A stretch of DNA of 64,000 bases from Sphagnum compactum. Its lineage: Eukaryota > Bryophyta > Sphagnopsida > Sphagnales. Each line of letters begins with the position of its first letter. The stretch's first letter is position 1. The notes under the pieces were generated by a model. The model saw only the letters and a list, made by a program, of their open reading frames with translations, searched no databases and had not been told where the DNA came from. Positions 47,171 through 57,685 of the stretch are shown here, piece after piece. A program made the position numbers and the translations under genes. The stretch is taken from positions 5,394,001 to 5,458,000 of the forward strand of contig OZ234495.1 in the NCBI GenBank assembly GCA_965153455.1. The letters are read 5' to 3'.

Positions 47171-48924
47171 AGTTAAGAAGACACAAATAATTACATTCCC
47201 AAAGGCAAGGACAAACTTGCAAAGACCAAAAACAAAAACCAACCACCAAGAGGTAGGTGGTGGGGGGAAGGCAAAAAACCCTCCAAACACCAAGGAAGGG
47301 GACCTTGCAAAGAACCAATAGACACCAAGTGGTGACCATCCCCAAGAAAAGAATGAAAAATCAAAACTAGGAAACCAAGCCCAACCAAAAGTAGGGCAAG
47401 AGGGATAAGCTTTGAAGAGGCAAAGACACAATAGCTCAACATGAGATAATCTAGGAAATGTAAAGTTAAGTTTAAGGCTCATAAGTCCTAGTGGTTTGCT
47501 AGGAGTATAAACTTTTAGAGGTTTTAGATGAATAGATTGTATGCCTACTTTAAAAATAACATGATATGGATTAACATTTGGATTGAAAAAATGGGAACTT
47601 TGTATAAGCCTCCCTATTTCATCGCCTCCCCATTTCATTGTCCATTGAAATTAAAAGAAATATTCCTTAAAAATCTTTGATTCATGTATTGATGGAAATG
47701 AGAAGTATGCTTCCATAGTGTCCTATAGACTTTTAGTTCTTTTAGTGTTAGCATCATAGTGCTTGCAACAAACTAGGAGGAACTAAAGTAAATGCTATGG
47801 GGAGTGTTTGTGAAAAACATGGTATATTAATGACAATATCCTCTTGAGAAATGTCATACAATGTTTTCTTCCTTGGACAATCTTGTTCATCTAGCCACAT
47901 ATTATTTAGTTGTGAAAGTGAAGGGTTTGTGGTCAATGAAGTTTTTAAGGTAAACACTCCAATCCCTTTCTCCTAAGCTCAACCGATCTCTTCAAAAGCA
48001 ATTTTATTAAGGATTAGAACACGTACTCTCATCCCTGATGAATTAATTCCCATTGCAATTATTGGACAAATGCATTACACATGATTCAAACAACCATAGA
48101 ACATAACATAATGCAAGTTGAAGAATGAAATAGCTTTTTCCCTTCATTTGAATACTATTGTCCCCACATATTTAGGTAGAATGAACTATCTAAATAATCC
48201 ACTTAAAAAGTTTACAAAGATGGAACAATATTTTGGATTCCCACATTTCCCAGGAATAAACTTTTCCAAAACAAGGTTCCAACTTTGGAGCTCCCAATTA
48301 CATGGGTACTTTCTCTCCCAACAATGTAAACACAAACTCTACAATAGACAACAAAAATATTAACAGCAACACCCCCACTTGCCACAGGTACTGTTTCTAA
48401 AACCCCTAACGCCTATCATTATGTCCTTGAATTGACCTTTACATTTTCATTCTAAACCCTCATTCCTTCTATCCAAACACATGTGCATAAAAAATTACAC
48501 ATTTCTAAGAAACAAAAATAGGTTCACATTGAAGCATTCTTCCTCCACTTTCACTTGCAAAACAAAAAAAACTCTAATCTTCTAATAGATCCATCACTCA
48601 ATCTCAAAGTGTGGTACTTAACTCCCCTTAGAAAAATTTAGTAGCTTTTCAAATAGATACAACCCAATTGCTCCATCACTTGCGTCCCCCAAAACCAACT
48701 TGTAAAACCTTCAAACTCCTTCCACAATGAAAAGCAACTAGCCAAACATCAAATGTTGAACAATGATTTATCACATATCAAGTTGTCACATAATAACTTG
48801 CAATAAACAAAATACAAAAGCAAACAATAAGAACCATTGCAACTCCATCACCCATCACCGTCAACTGCTAGCTCGACCTCCTGGATACCCGCAGGGTGCT
48901 TTCTTTCTACCATTTGAACATCGA

Positions 48925-50130
48925 TCATTGCGGCGTTGAACACGGGCATCGGTCTGAAGTCATAGAAGGACCAGTCCGCCGACGTGAAAAGAAAGCTCTC
49001 AGCTTCTTCAGCCATCGTTGTCCCCAAGGCGTTGCCTCCAGCGCCAATTGACCGAGTTTGTAGAGAACATAGAGAGCAACAAGGACTCCCATAGTGATCG
49101 CGAAAGGCCAGAAAAAGTGGCAGGCTGTAACAGCCACGGCTTTACCGACAGTGACAAGTTTAGCGGCAACGACCGCCGAGATTTTACTTCCTGTGACAAC
49201 AGCAGCATGCGAGAGATGAGGGGATAAAGCCGGGAGCATCGTTTGGGCTTGGGACTGCGCTGCTGCAACGGCTTGCATCGTCTGAGGCGCTGACAAAATC
49301 TGGAGTAGCGCTGGAGCTGGGGCTTGCATTGTTGCTATGGTGTGCATGCCACTTTGGGCAAGGGTTGCACTAGTGGAGTGCAAGAAATTTTGGACAGTGG
49401 CACATTTTAGGGTTACAAAAAGTTGAGCGAGTTGCTCTGGAGGAAACAAGTTGACTGCGACGGCAGAAGCACCGAGGACAGAAGCGCCGATGGACGCAAC
49501 ATACGCAAGTCCAGCTTCCGACCCAGCACCCCCAAGGGATGCTGAAACACAGGAAAAAATTACATTGTCTGGCATGGTCGGAGCAGGATGGTTGAGAAAG
49601 CCTTCAAGTTCGCTTCTCCTCTCCGGACTGATGGTGGGGTGCGCTGAAAAATTCCTGATCAACCTCCTGAAAGTTGAGTCCGCGTACTTCCAACAGTTGT
49701 CGCTGAGGAGGCTGTAATCAGGACTGTGCTCCTTCAAAATCGCCAGCAAATCCCCCATCCCAATCTCCCCGCAATCTTCCACTCCAACGGGGCCGTGCTT
49801 GATCTCTGCGCCATTGGTTTCCAAGCTTTCCACTTTTGAAATCTTGATTTTCCCCTTAAATTTCTCTGCCTTGATAAGCTTTTCCCGGCCTCCTACTCTC
49901 ACGTGAAGCCCAGCGAAATCGTGCAACAGGCCCTTTCTGCTGTGCTGGAAGGGCTGCCTGTAGTGACCTATCTCGAGCACAGTGATAACCTCTCCATCTG
50001 CTCCTAAAACTTCAAGGTATCTATCAACGTCATATTCGCCGCGTTCTGGTACAGAAGAAGAAGGCGACCCCTCGCAACTATTGGACTGGACGGAGGATGT
50101 CTCACAGCTACTGGACTGGACGGAGCCCAT
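48925..50130 (-). CDS. Membrane protein with one candidate permuted papain-like domain (paralogue R)
   Basis: An intron-less frame giving 401 residues from the ATG at 50130 (MGSVQSS, N-myristoylation-type, A at -3 and G at +4). An upstream in-frame ATG at 50289 would add 53 residues, but that extension is out of frame in paralogue L, so I prefer the inner start. Domain order: Ser/Cys-rich linker (2-28), one papain-like candidate domain (about 30-175: EIGHYRQP, LLHDFAGL with His70, YSLLSDNCWKYA with Cys146), an Ala/Val/Leu-rich region (190-330), a membrane segment (about 340-360, WPFAITMGVLVALYVLY) and the basic tail WLKKLRAFFSRRR. It matches L over the whole length but has one unit and keeps the cysteine. 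A membrane-bound thiol hydrolase or lipid-modifying enzyme is a plausible but unproven role. Promoter and 3' flank differ from L. Confidence 0.8.
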   Translation of the reverse strand: MGSVQSSSCETSSVQSNSCEGSPSSSVPERGEYDVDRYLEVLGADGEVITVLEIGHYRQPFQHSRKGLLHDFAGLHVRVGGREKLIKAEKFKGKIKISKVESLETNGAEIKHGPVGVEDCGEIGMGDLLAILKEHSPDYSLLSDNCWKYADSTFRRLIRNFSAHPTISPERRSELEGFLNHPAPTMPDNVIFSCVSASLGGAGSEAGLAYVASIGASVLGASAVAVNLFPPEQLAQLFVTLKCATVQNFLHSTSATLAQSGMHTIATMQAPAPALLQILSAPQTMQAVAAAQSQAQTMLPALSPHLSHAAVVTGSKISAVVAAKLVTVGKAVAVTACHFFWPFAITMGVLVALYVLYKLGQLALEATPWGQRWLKKLRAFFSRRRTGPSMTSDRCPCSTPQ

Positions 50131-50299
50131 GTTGTGTCCGCTCTTGTGCAATAAGGATGCAAGTGTTGGACTACCTCTGAACTGAACACTGTCTGTTTGA
50201 GAGTGGAGAGGAGAGGTAATACAGAGAGAATCTGATGCAGAGGAGAGACTTGAGAGAAGGTAATGGATGGAATGGGGAAGAGCAAGCATTTTCTAGTTG

Positions 50300-50503
50300 C
50301 ATAAGTATAGTAGGTGGTCCGGGTGTGGTCGGTTTTTTCTTGCTGCTATAAATATAGTAGGTGGTTGGGGTGTGCTTGTTTTTTTCTTGCTGCCATAAGT
50401 ATAGTAAGTGGTCGGGGTGTGCTCGTTTTTATTTTGCTGCCATAATTACAACAATGAAAGGTTTTTGTTTTTTCTTTGCTGTCATAAGTACAGTAATTGG
50501 TGT
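50300..50503. repeat. ~47-bp minisatellite upstream of paralogue R
   Basis: Units starting cataagtatagtaggtggtc begin near 50300, 50346, 50394, 50441 and 50483 (spacings 46, 48, 47, 42). Each ends in a T-run followed by cttgctgc or a variant. It starts about 10 bases beyond the outer ATG, so it lies in the promoter or 5' untranslated region of the R gene. L has instead two copies of cttgctgccttcctttcaca at 30218-30298. Confidence 0.8.
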
Positions 50504-50532
50504 GATTTATTTATCTTTTCTCTCACCGTGCC

Positions 50533-50688
50533 ATGATGAAGAGGAGCAACAGGTCTTTGACAAAGGATGAGATTTCGACCTTCTTGAGCTTGCTTGCTTT
50601 ACAAGCAGCCTGTCCAAAGGCTTACAAGAGCACTGCAATAAATTCATTTGAAATTGTTGTCAGTCTTACTGTGATGGGTAATTTTTAG
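50533..50688 (+). CDS. 51-codon ORF in R-specific DNA, possibly a captured exon
   Basis: The ATG-started frame reads MMKRSNRSLTKDEISTFLSL and goes on with LALQAACPKAYKSTAINSFE before a TAG. Composition is protein-like and richer in GC than its neighbours. No family recognised. It lies in the block that replaces the L-specific gene fragments next to the Helitron, so it may be another captured piece rather than a gene. Confidence 0.2.
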   Translation: MMKRSNRSLTKDEISTFLSLLALQAACPKAYKSTAINSFEIVVSLTVMGNF

Positions 50689-51251
50689 AAAAGTTTTTCA
50701 GAAGTGAATGGCACATGGGCCATCCATGTTTAATGCCTACCAACCCATGACCACCAAACCCTAAATGTTTCATCTAATCTCACAAGGTTTACATAGACAC
50801 AAAAACCTGGGAAATTTGTTTGTAGTGTTGTTACAGGAAGCCTGCCCGAGCCTAGAATGCTGGCAGGTTTTTTGAAAATAGAACTGCTCCCCTCCATAGA
50901 CATTACGTTCATAAAAAGCTGTTTGTTATATATATTTTCCCGTGATACATGACAGGTACCTGTTGGGTATCATGGGAAACATTTTTTGAAAATCATTACA
51001 CTTGTGTAAAGGAATCCGGACTGGGCTTCATGGGAATTGAGCATGTGCAAAGGAGACACTTCAATTCCCTTGCGAAAACAAGACAAAGACGCACACTGCA
51101 CACAATTGGAAAGTGGGGAGGGGGAGAGAGAAGTTCAAAGGACAATTACAAAGGGCGAATAAATAAAGTGAGGAAATAAAAAAGGTAGTAAAGAGTTACA
51201 TAGTGATTGGCAGTAAAAAGCCCGCAAGAGGGAGAGAGGAGAGACAACAAT
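50689..51251. other. Rest of the R-specific flank
   Basis: No gene supported. It ends exactly at the Helitron-type 5' sequence (ttctatatagtaaaagacgt). It has no counterpart in L. Confidence 0.5.
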
Positions 51252-52260
51252 TCTATATAGTAAAAGACGTCGTGGTCCTAAAGCTTGGGGATGAAATGAA
51301 GCTTTCCATCCAGACGTCGGGATGAAATGAAGCTTTTCATCTAGACGTCGAGATGAAATGAAACTTTTCATCCATCCGTCCATCATCCATCCCGTCATTC
51401 GTCCCGTCATCCATCCAAACAGAACAAATATATATTTTTAAAAGGGAAAAAAAATTTTAAAAATAAAAAACAGAAAAACACTTTAACAATTAAATTTTTT
51501 TTGTAAACACTTAAACATGAAACGAAAAAGGGAAATACAGTAAAATAATCTTTTTAAAAAATTTAAAAATAGATGACAAAAAATAAGAAACAAAATAGAG
51601 AGCAAAAGAAAGAGAAAAAAAACCATACTTGAAAAAAAAATGAGGTTTATCTTCTTTTTCCAAACTTCAAACCTGCATCTAATCAAACAAAAATAAAAAA
51701 GTTTTTTTAAATTATTTTTATTATAAAACATGTTATTAAAAAAACTAGAATTTTTTTGGAAAATAAAGTAGAAACTAAATAAATAAATAAACGCATAAAA
51801 ATAAAATAAAAATGAAGATAGACAAAATAAGAATAGAAAAAATTAAAACAGGAAACAAACATAAACAAAAATATATATAAAAAAAGGAACGGGAACAAAT
51901 GAAACAAGGAAAGGGAAATATAGTAAAATCATTTTAAGAGAAAAAAATTACAAAAAAAAAGAAACCAAATAAAGAGTAGAAAATCAAAAAAAATAAAACT
52001 TATAATAATGAAGAAAAACCCTACTTGAAAAAGAATGAGGTGTGACTTCTTTCTCCAAACTTCAAACTTGCATCCAAATAAACAAAAATACAAAAGTGAA
52101 AAAGAAACACTTTATATTTATTATACAAAATAATAATAAAAACAGAAAACACATAAAAATAAAAAATAAAAAAGATAAAAGTTTTATAAAAAAAAGTAAA
52201 ACATGAACCAAACATTGTTGAAATAACACACCTGTGCATTAGGCACGGGGTTCAAACTAG
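51252..52260 (+). mobile_element. Non-autonomous Helitron, copy R
   Basis: It starts TCTATATAGTAAAAGACGTC and ends with the cctgtgc-attag-gcacggg hairpin, ttcaaa and CTAG followed by T. It is homologous to L 33937-34885 but about 60 bases longer, mostly from an additional gatgaaatgaagcttttcat repeat near the 5' end. There is no transposase gene. Confidence 0.7.
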
Positions 52261-52570
52261 TGAGGGAAGGAAGGAGGAACGGGGGTGAAGAAGAACCAGC
52301 CCACCGCACTGATGGAGGTGGGGCCAAAACCCGACAAGTGACTTTAACTCAAAGAGGAGAGGGGGGGGGGGAGGACCGGTACACACTAGCTGGGACCGCC
52401 TAGGTGGGTTTAGGTGGTGTAGTGGTACCTACAGGTAGGTATCTAGGTGGGTTCTCTTTCTCTCTCTTTCTTTCCTGCCTTGGTTTCTTTCTCTGTGGTC
52501 TGCTGCCTTCCTGCCTGCTGCACCACCACGCCTCTCTCTCTCTCGGAATCGTGTCGTCGCGAAATCCGTC

Positions 52571-53584
52571 GCAGCACATATAATGGTCGCTGCATCGATT
52601 TAATGAGACTTTCCATCCATCCGTCCGTCATCCATCCCGTCATCCATCCAAACAGAACAAATATATATTTTAAAAAGGGAAAAAACTAGAAAAGAAAAGA
52701 AAAAACAGAAAAACACTTTAACAATTAGAAACTTTTTGTAAACACTTAAACATGAAACAAAAAAGGGAAATACAGTAAAATAATCTTAAAAGAAAATTAA
52801 AAACTAGATGGCGTCGGTCTTTTGGCCAAAAACCCCCCTAAGAACCATACGTGCAAGTCTCCCCGCATACGGCTCACGCCATTTATTACAGGTGGCCCAA
52901 CATTCGGAACAAAATAGAGAGCAAAAGAAAAAGAAAAAAACCATACTTGAAAAAAAAGTGAGGTTTGTCTTCTTTTTCCAAACTTCAAACCTGCATCTAA
53001 TCAAACAAAAATAAAAAAGTTTTTTTTTATTATTTTTATTATAAAACATATTAGAAAAACTAGAATTTTTTTGGAAAAGAAAATACAAACTAAATAAATA
53101 AATAAACACATATAAATAGAAAAAAATGAAGATAGACAAAATAAGAATAGAAAAAATTAAAACATGAAACAAACATAAACAAAAAAGTAAAACACAAAAA
53201 CTATATAAAAGGAATGGAAACAAATGAAACAAGGAAAGGGAAATACAGTAAAATCATTTTAAAAGAAAAAAAATTACAAAAAAGAAGAAACCAAATAAAG
53301 AGTAGAAAATAAGAAAAAATAAAACTTATAATAATGAAGAAAAACCCTACTTGAAAAAGAATTAGGTGTGTCTTCTTTCTCCAAACTTCAAACTTGCATC
53401 CAAATAAACAAAAATACAAAAGTGAAAAAGAAACACTTTATTTTTATTATACAAAATAATAATAAAAACAGAAAACACATAAAAATAAAAAATAAAAAAA
53501 TAAAAGTTTTCTTAAAAAACTAAAACATGAACCAAACATTGTTGAAATAACACACCTGTGCATTAGGCATGGGGTTCAAACTAG
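52571..53584 (+). mobile_element. Second Helitron 3' region, copy R
   Basis: Counterpart of L 35271-36168, ending cattaggcatggggttcaaa, CTAG, T. It is interrupted at 52811-52907 by a foreign fragment with group II intron character. The AT-rich interior is non-coding. Confidence 0.65.
52811..52907 (-). ncRNA. Group II intron 3' fragment (domain V) inserted in a Helitron
   Basis: On the minus strand, 52875 down to 52842 is exactly 34 bases starting GAGCCGTATGC and ending GCACGTATGGTTC, which matches the highly conserved domain V of group II introns. It carries the AGC triad, a lower stem of about 10 pairs, and a GGG/CUU upper stem closed by a GAGA (GNRA) tetraloop. Downstream, ggggggtttttggccaaaag fits the start of domain VI. 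Compared with L, about 97 bases replace a dozen bases of the Helitron. Such introns live in plant mitochondria and plastids (or bacteria), so this is probably an organelle fragment captured in nuclear DNA. It is far too short to be active. Confidence 0.8.
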
Positions 53585-53698
53585 TAGGACTTAATGGAAT
53601 GATGATGGGTGACAAATCCAAAGGAGAATGTCAGTTCTTGTGCTTTTTTGGTGCTTTGTAACTACTACGTAAGTAAATGGTTTATACATATGTAAGGG

Positions 53699-53770
53699 TT
53701 GTTTTTACTACCTACCTACTCACTACCTTGCTCGTGGGTTCTTAGTAGGTAGGTAGTAAAAAAAAAGCAA
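53699..53770. repeat. Perfect-stem inverted repeat, copy R
   Basis: Same 19-base stem (tttttactacctacctact with agtaggtaggtagtaaaaa) as at 36283-36353, with one change in the loop and one added A. Both arms are unchanged between the paralogues. Confidence 0.85.
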
Positions 53771-54725
53771 CTGAGCTAACCACCATGGTTAGCTAAGGAA
53801 CAGGAACACAACAGAGAATTGTTTTCCAGACCATTTTATCATCCATCCTTCATGGTTCACTGGTGGGTGCTAGTTCACTGTTTTTCTAGAATCCTACTTT
53901 GAATAAGTGTTTTCTTTTATGGATTTTGTGATGCAGCCAAAGTGAGGACCATGATTTCATCCATATGAAGATTTAGCCAAATCTGAAAATATGAAAATAC
54001 AAATCTTTAATCATGCTTTTATTATTTTTTCTTTGACTTCTGGTGATTGAACCCCCAAAAAACATTTCATTTTTGACTTTAAAAGTTTGAATTGGCCTTT
54101 TGGGAGAAATTTTTGGCCACACAAAAAAAGGTTGCTAATGTCATCATGTAAACTAAAGATATCCAGGGCAAGAATGACTGCAAAAGGCTCACTATTTTGG
54201 TCAGTCATAAAATTGGATGTTTGCACGATTAAATGGATGACTTGATTATCATCTATGTAGGTCATCAATGTTTAAATCATTAATACAAAAAAAGAAAAGA
54301 AAAAAGAAAAAAATATTACTAATTTTTAAAAACCTTATGACCGGTGTATAATTGACAATTTTGAACTGCTTATTTGAAAACCTACCTTAATGCATACCAA
54401 TGGTTAGTAACCCGCTTTTTTTTAATATTGATATGGATAGCATGTGTGGTCCCAAAAAATACTTGTATGATGTTACTAAAATACTAATAACTAGCCAACA
54501 CTAGTGTTGACCCTTGACCACTAGTTCTATACAAATCATGAAATTGGTTGTAAGTTGTAACCAGTGTTGTGCATCTAAATGGTTTGGGACTTACACTCCG
54601 TGTAAATGTAAATCCTATAATGAAATTTATTTACACTTCGTGTAAATATAAATGTCTAATATCCATTTAGATTTGTGTAAGTGTAAATGTAAAACATAAA
54701 AAGTGTAAGTGTAAAAATCAATACA

Positions 54726-54829
54726 TTTATATGGTTTTATGCAGCTATGTAAAACAATGTAAATATTTTTTTTTGGGGAAGGGCGATTTCATGATGTTTT
54801 TGGTGATAGGCCGATCAAATGGCCCATTG
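54726..54829 (-). repeat. Segment inverted relative to copy L (37360-37451)
   Basis: R reads tatatggttttatgcagcta through gtttttggtgataggccgat; L has the reverse complement (atcggcc-type end first, then catcatgaaattgccctt, then agctgcataaaaccatata). Flanks on both sides stay in the normal orientation, although R has about 640 additional bases after the inverted part. Confidence 0.85.
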
Positions 54830-54954
54830 CAAAAAAAACCCATCAAAACATGCACTCACAATTAATTAATATGGATTTGCCAGAAGGGATGGTCATTAAA
54901 GGTGTATAATAAGTATATAATAGATTTATTTGTAAAATAAAAAATATATAGCAT

Positions 54955-55260
54955 CAGAACATTGAGTTTGGCCATAAACAAAGTGAGATTAAAAGAAAAC
55001 CTTTTTTTTTAAAAACCATTAACATTCAATGTGGGGGTTTTCAATTTTTCTGAATGCCTTCACTACCGCTACATATATTTTCATTGCTCCTACATGTACA
55101 ACTACTATAATTACTTTAGAACCTTATGCATTAAATGTTGAGTTTCAGCATTTCATACCTGTATTTAATAAAATTTCTTCATTTTGTGGATATTCTGAAT
55201 GAGGGGTTTGAAGGTGAAAGGAGGCCCAAAGACAAGGTGACTTTCTAAATAATCTTAATA
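54955..55260. repeat. Dispersed repeat related to 8.4-9.1 kb and 31.0/32.0 kb
   Basis: The stretch with catcagaac, ttgagtttggccata and attaacattcaatgtggggg resembles L 31000-31110 and 31980-32090. The following tgcattaaatgttgag, tttaataaaatttcttcatt and aaggtgactttct resemble the tandem units at 8385-9093. All copies are diverged. No ends could be set. Confidence 0.5.
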
Positions 55261-55530
55261 TATACACTTACATGTCTCAAAACATTTACGCAAGGCCATG
55301 TCTCAAAACATTTATGCAAGGCCATGCAAGTGTATTTGACAAATATTTATAGTGGCTTCATGTAAGTGTAAATGTAAAAAGTTTGAACTTTGGTAAGTGT
55401 AAAGCATTTACATTTACATGGGATTTACGTGTTATATATACAACTATTGACACTTACATGCACAACATTGGTTGTAACCTTTAATGAGGGTTGCAAAGAA
55501 CTGGTCAAAGGAACCTATCATAAACTACTA

Positions 55531-57683
55531 CAGTAAAACCTGTCTAAAGTGATACTGTCTAAAGTGATATCCTGTCTAAAGTGATAAACACGACTCGGTC
55601 CCAACTCGGGCCCCATACAAAATGTGATAAACCTCCATAAAGTGATACTCGATAATTTTTATTGGTCCCACTCCTTATCTAAAGTGATATTCAGCACATT
55701 TCAAAAAATAAAAGACAAAAACAACTACAAAACAAGCTAGATACGCTTGAAGAACTTGTCAATGTTCTTCTGAACCATTCGGTTGGTACGGATCATACTC
55801 ACCTTATCCTTCAATTTCTGGATGGAACTCACACAAGATTCGTCCGCATCCTGTTGCTGCATGAAAAAGATCACAAGCTTATCCAGCATCTCGGAAGCGT
55901 CAGCGGCACTCATGGCAGGCACTTCTTTGTTGTCGTCCTCTTCCTCATGCAGCACTGGAGCAAGTCTGGCTTCTTCAAGGTGGTCCTCAAGGATGTTATC
56001 AAGATCCGACATGTATGACGTGATCTACTCCTCTGGGTAGTTGAGCAGGTTCCTGATGTCCATTGGGTTCCTGTAGCGGAAGCGCTGGATTTGTGACTGT
56101 AGATCCGCGATGACCTCGTGGTCCACCAGGTTGTCCTCCGTGACGTTTTCAACTGCCTCAGCCTGTTTTGTCGACCGGATCTTGCAGTGTAGGAAGCAGT
56201 TGGCAATCGTCGTTGGTTTGACTTCATAATTCCATGCGGGGACGGCAAACTGGATGGCCCCCAAAATGTCGACCTTCTCCGGCTCCGGCACCTTGTCCTC
56301 AATGCGCTGGAGAAGAGCACGGTTGAAGCGGCGACGGTAGTAGGCCTTGAAGTTGCGGATGATGCCGGCATCGCACGGTTGAATCTTCGAGGTCATGTTC
56401 GGAGGCAGGTAGAGAATGGTCGTGTTCCGGAGGCGGATGTGATCCGAAATCTTCTCCACCGGAGTGTGCCCGCTGAAGTTATCTAGGATCAAGAGGCCTT
56501 CCGGCCGGAAACATGGAGATTAAATGCCCGGAGCCACTCCAGGAAGATGATCTGTGTCATCCACGCGGACGCATTGTTCCTGTATACGCACCCAAGTGAC
56601 GTGACGTTGATGTTCTTGAAACACCTGGGGTTCTTAAACTTGCCAATCACCCACAGTGGGAGCTTGTCAGAGCCGTCGCCGTTGCAACATAGCGCCATGG
56701 TCAAGCGCTCCTTGCTCTGTTTCCTGCCTTCGAGCTGCTTTGTCGCAAGGGAGTTGTCCGCCTACAATGCGGGCAAAGATGCTTAGTTAGCCAGGGACAA
56801 ACTCATTTGATATCTTTTTGAACTTACAGTATGTACCTGCATGCGGTAGAACAACCCACTCTCATCCATGTTGTAGATGTCACGCCATTCGTACGCGTCA
56901 AGAACTTGACGAATTCCCGAAAGGGCAGCTGCAACAGTAGTCATGTCGACTGAACCGCTTTCCCCGAACCTGCGATGCTTCTTGATACCGTGACGGACCT
57001 TGAAAGCTTCAAGCCAGCCATTTGAAAACTCAAACGGCGGGTGATCCAGATACAGGCGGTCAATGATCTTCATTGCGCTCTCACGTATGAGGTCCCCGCT
57101 CAGGTTGACGTGTTCCTGGTTGGCAAGGAACCATTCGGCTAAGGCAGCCTCCATGCTAGGGAATTTCACCGTCTTCTGACGCTTGGAGCTGAGGTTGGAG
57201 GTGGTGGCCTTGGCGAGCAGTTCCGCCGACCGTTTGAGTGTGCCCGACACCGTTGCTTGGCTAACCTTGAGCTGATGAGTGTCCTCCAGCCACTTGATCA
57301 GCTCTTTCTGTGTGGCACCAGGATTATCTTTCTTGTACCGTACGAGGGCGAGGCGGACCTCGTCTGTCATCGTGGTGTATTGCTGACCTTTCTTCGGCAT
57401 GGAGAAGACTTTGCGCATGAGGATGTGACGGGGTGGTACTTGCAACGCGGTTCCTGAGGTGGACCCACACGCAAACAGGGGTTTTTTTTCTGTGGAACTT
57501 CCCTCGGCACGCGGGTACGAGCAGCCACGAACTAACGCCCTAACGGTACAAACGATAACGGTAAAAAAAAGGAAAACGTGTGTGTATGATACTATATGTA
57601 CTGTACCTGCCTAAAGTGATAACATGTATAAAGTGATATCCTACCTCTAGTCCCAGCAATATCACTTTAGACAGGTTTTACTG
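55531..57683 (-). mobile_element. pogo/Tigger-type Tc1-mariner transposon, 2153 bp
   Basis: The perfect 24-bp terminal inverted repeats begin CAGTAAAACCTGTCTAAAGT and are flanked by TA on both sides (55529-55530, 57684-57685). The empty site in copy L (near 37530) lacks the element. Subterminal copies of tgtctaaagtgata lie inside both ends (about 55540-55600, 55630-55690, 57605-57645), likely transposase-binding repeats. The element carries one minus-strand transposase gene, broken. TIR identity and paralogue comparison indicate a fairly recent insertion, after the segmental duplication. Confidence 0.95.
55737..57418 (-). pseudogene. pogo/Tigger transposase (CENP-B-like), disrupted
   Basis: Exon 1 (56837-57418, ATG giving MRKVFSMPKKGQQYTTM) has an N-terminal helix-turn-helix (TQKELIKWLEDTHQLKVSQA) and a CENPB-type second HTH (EWFLANQEHVNLSGDLIRES, FEFSNGWLEAFKVRHGIKKH), then the first catalytic Asp in IYNMDESGLFYRM. 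A 75-bp intron (56762-56836, GT..AG, phase 0) follows. Exon 2 reads ADNSLATKQLEGRKQSKERL, ALCCNGDGSDKLPLWVIGK and KNPRCFKN. The second Asp is in LILDNFSGH and the third in IQPCDAGIIRNFKAYYR, 36 residues apart. Two lesions: a frameshift near 56500, just before the second Asp, and an in-frame TAG at 56025-56027 ahead of an acidic C-terminal region (55737-56012). All catalytic Asp codons are intact. The protein moves its own element by DNA cut-and-paste; this copy is probably dead. Confidence 0.92.
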
Positions 57684-57685
57684 TA

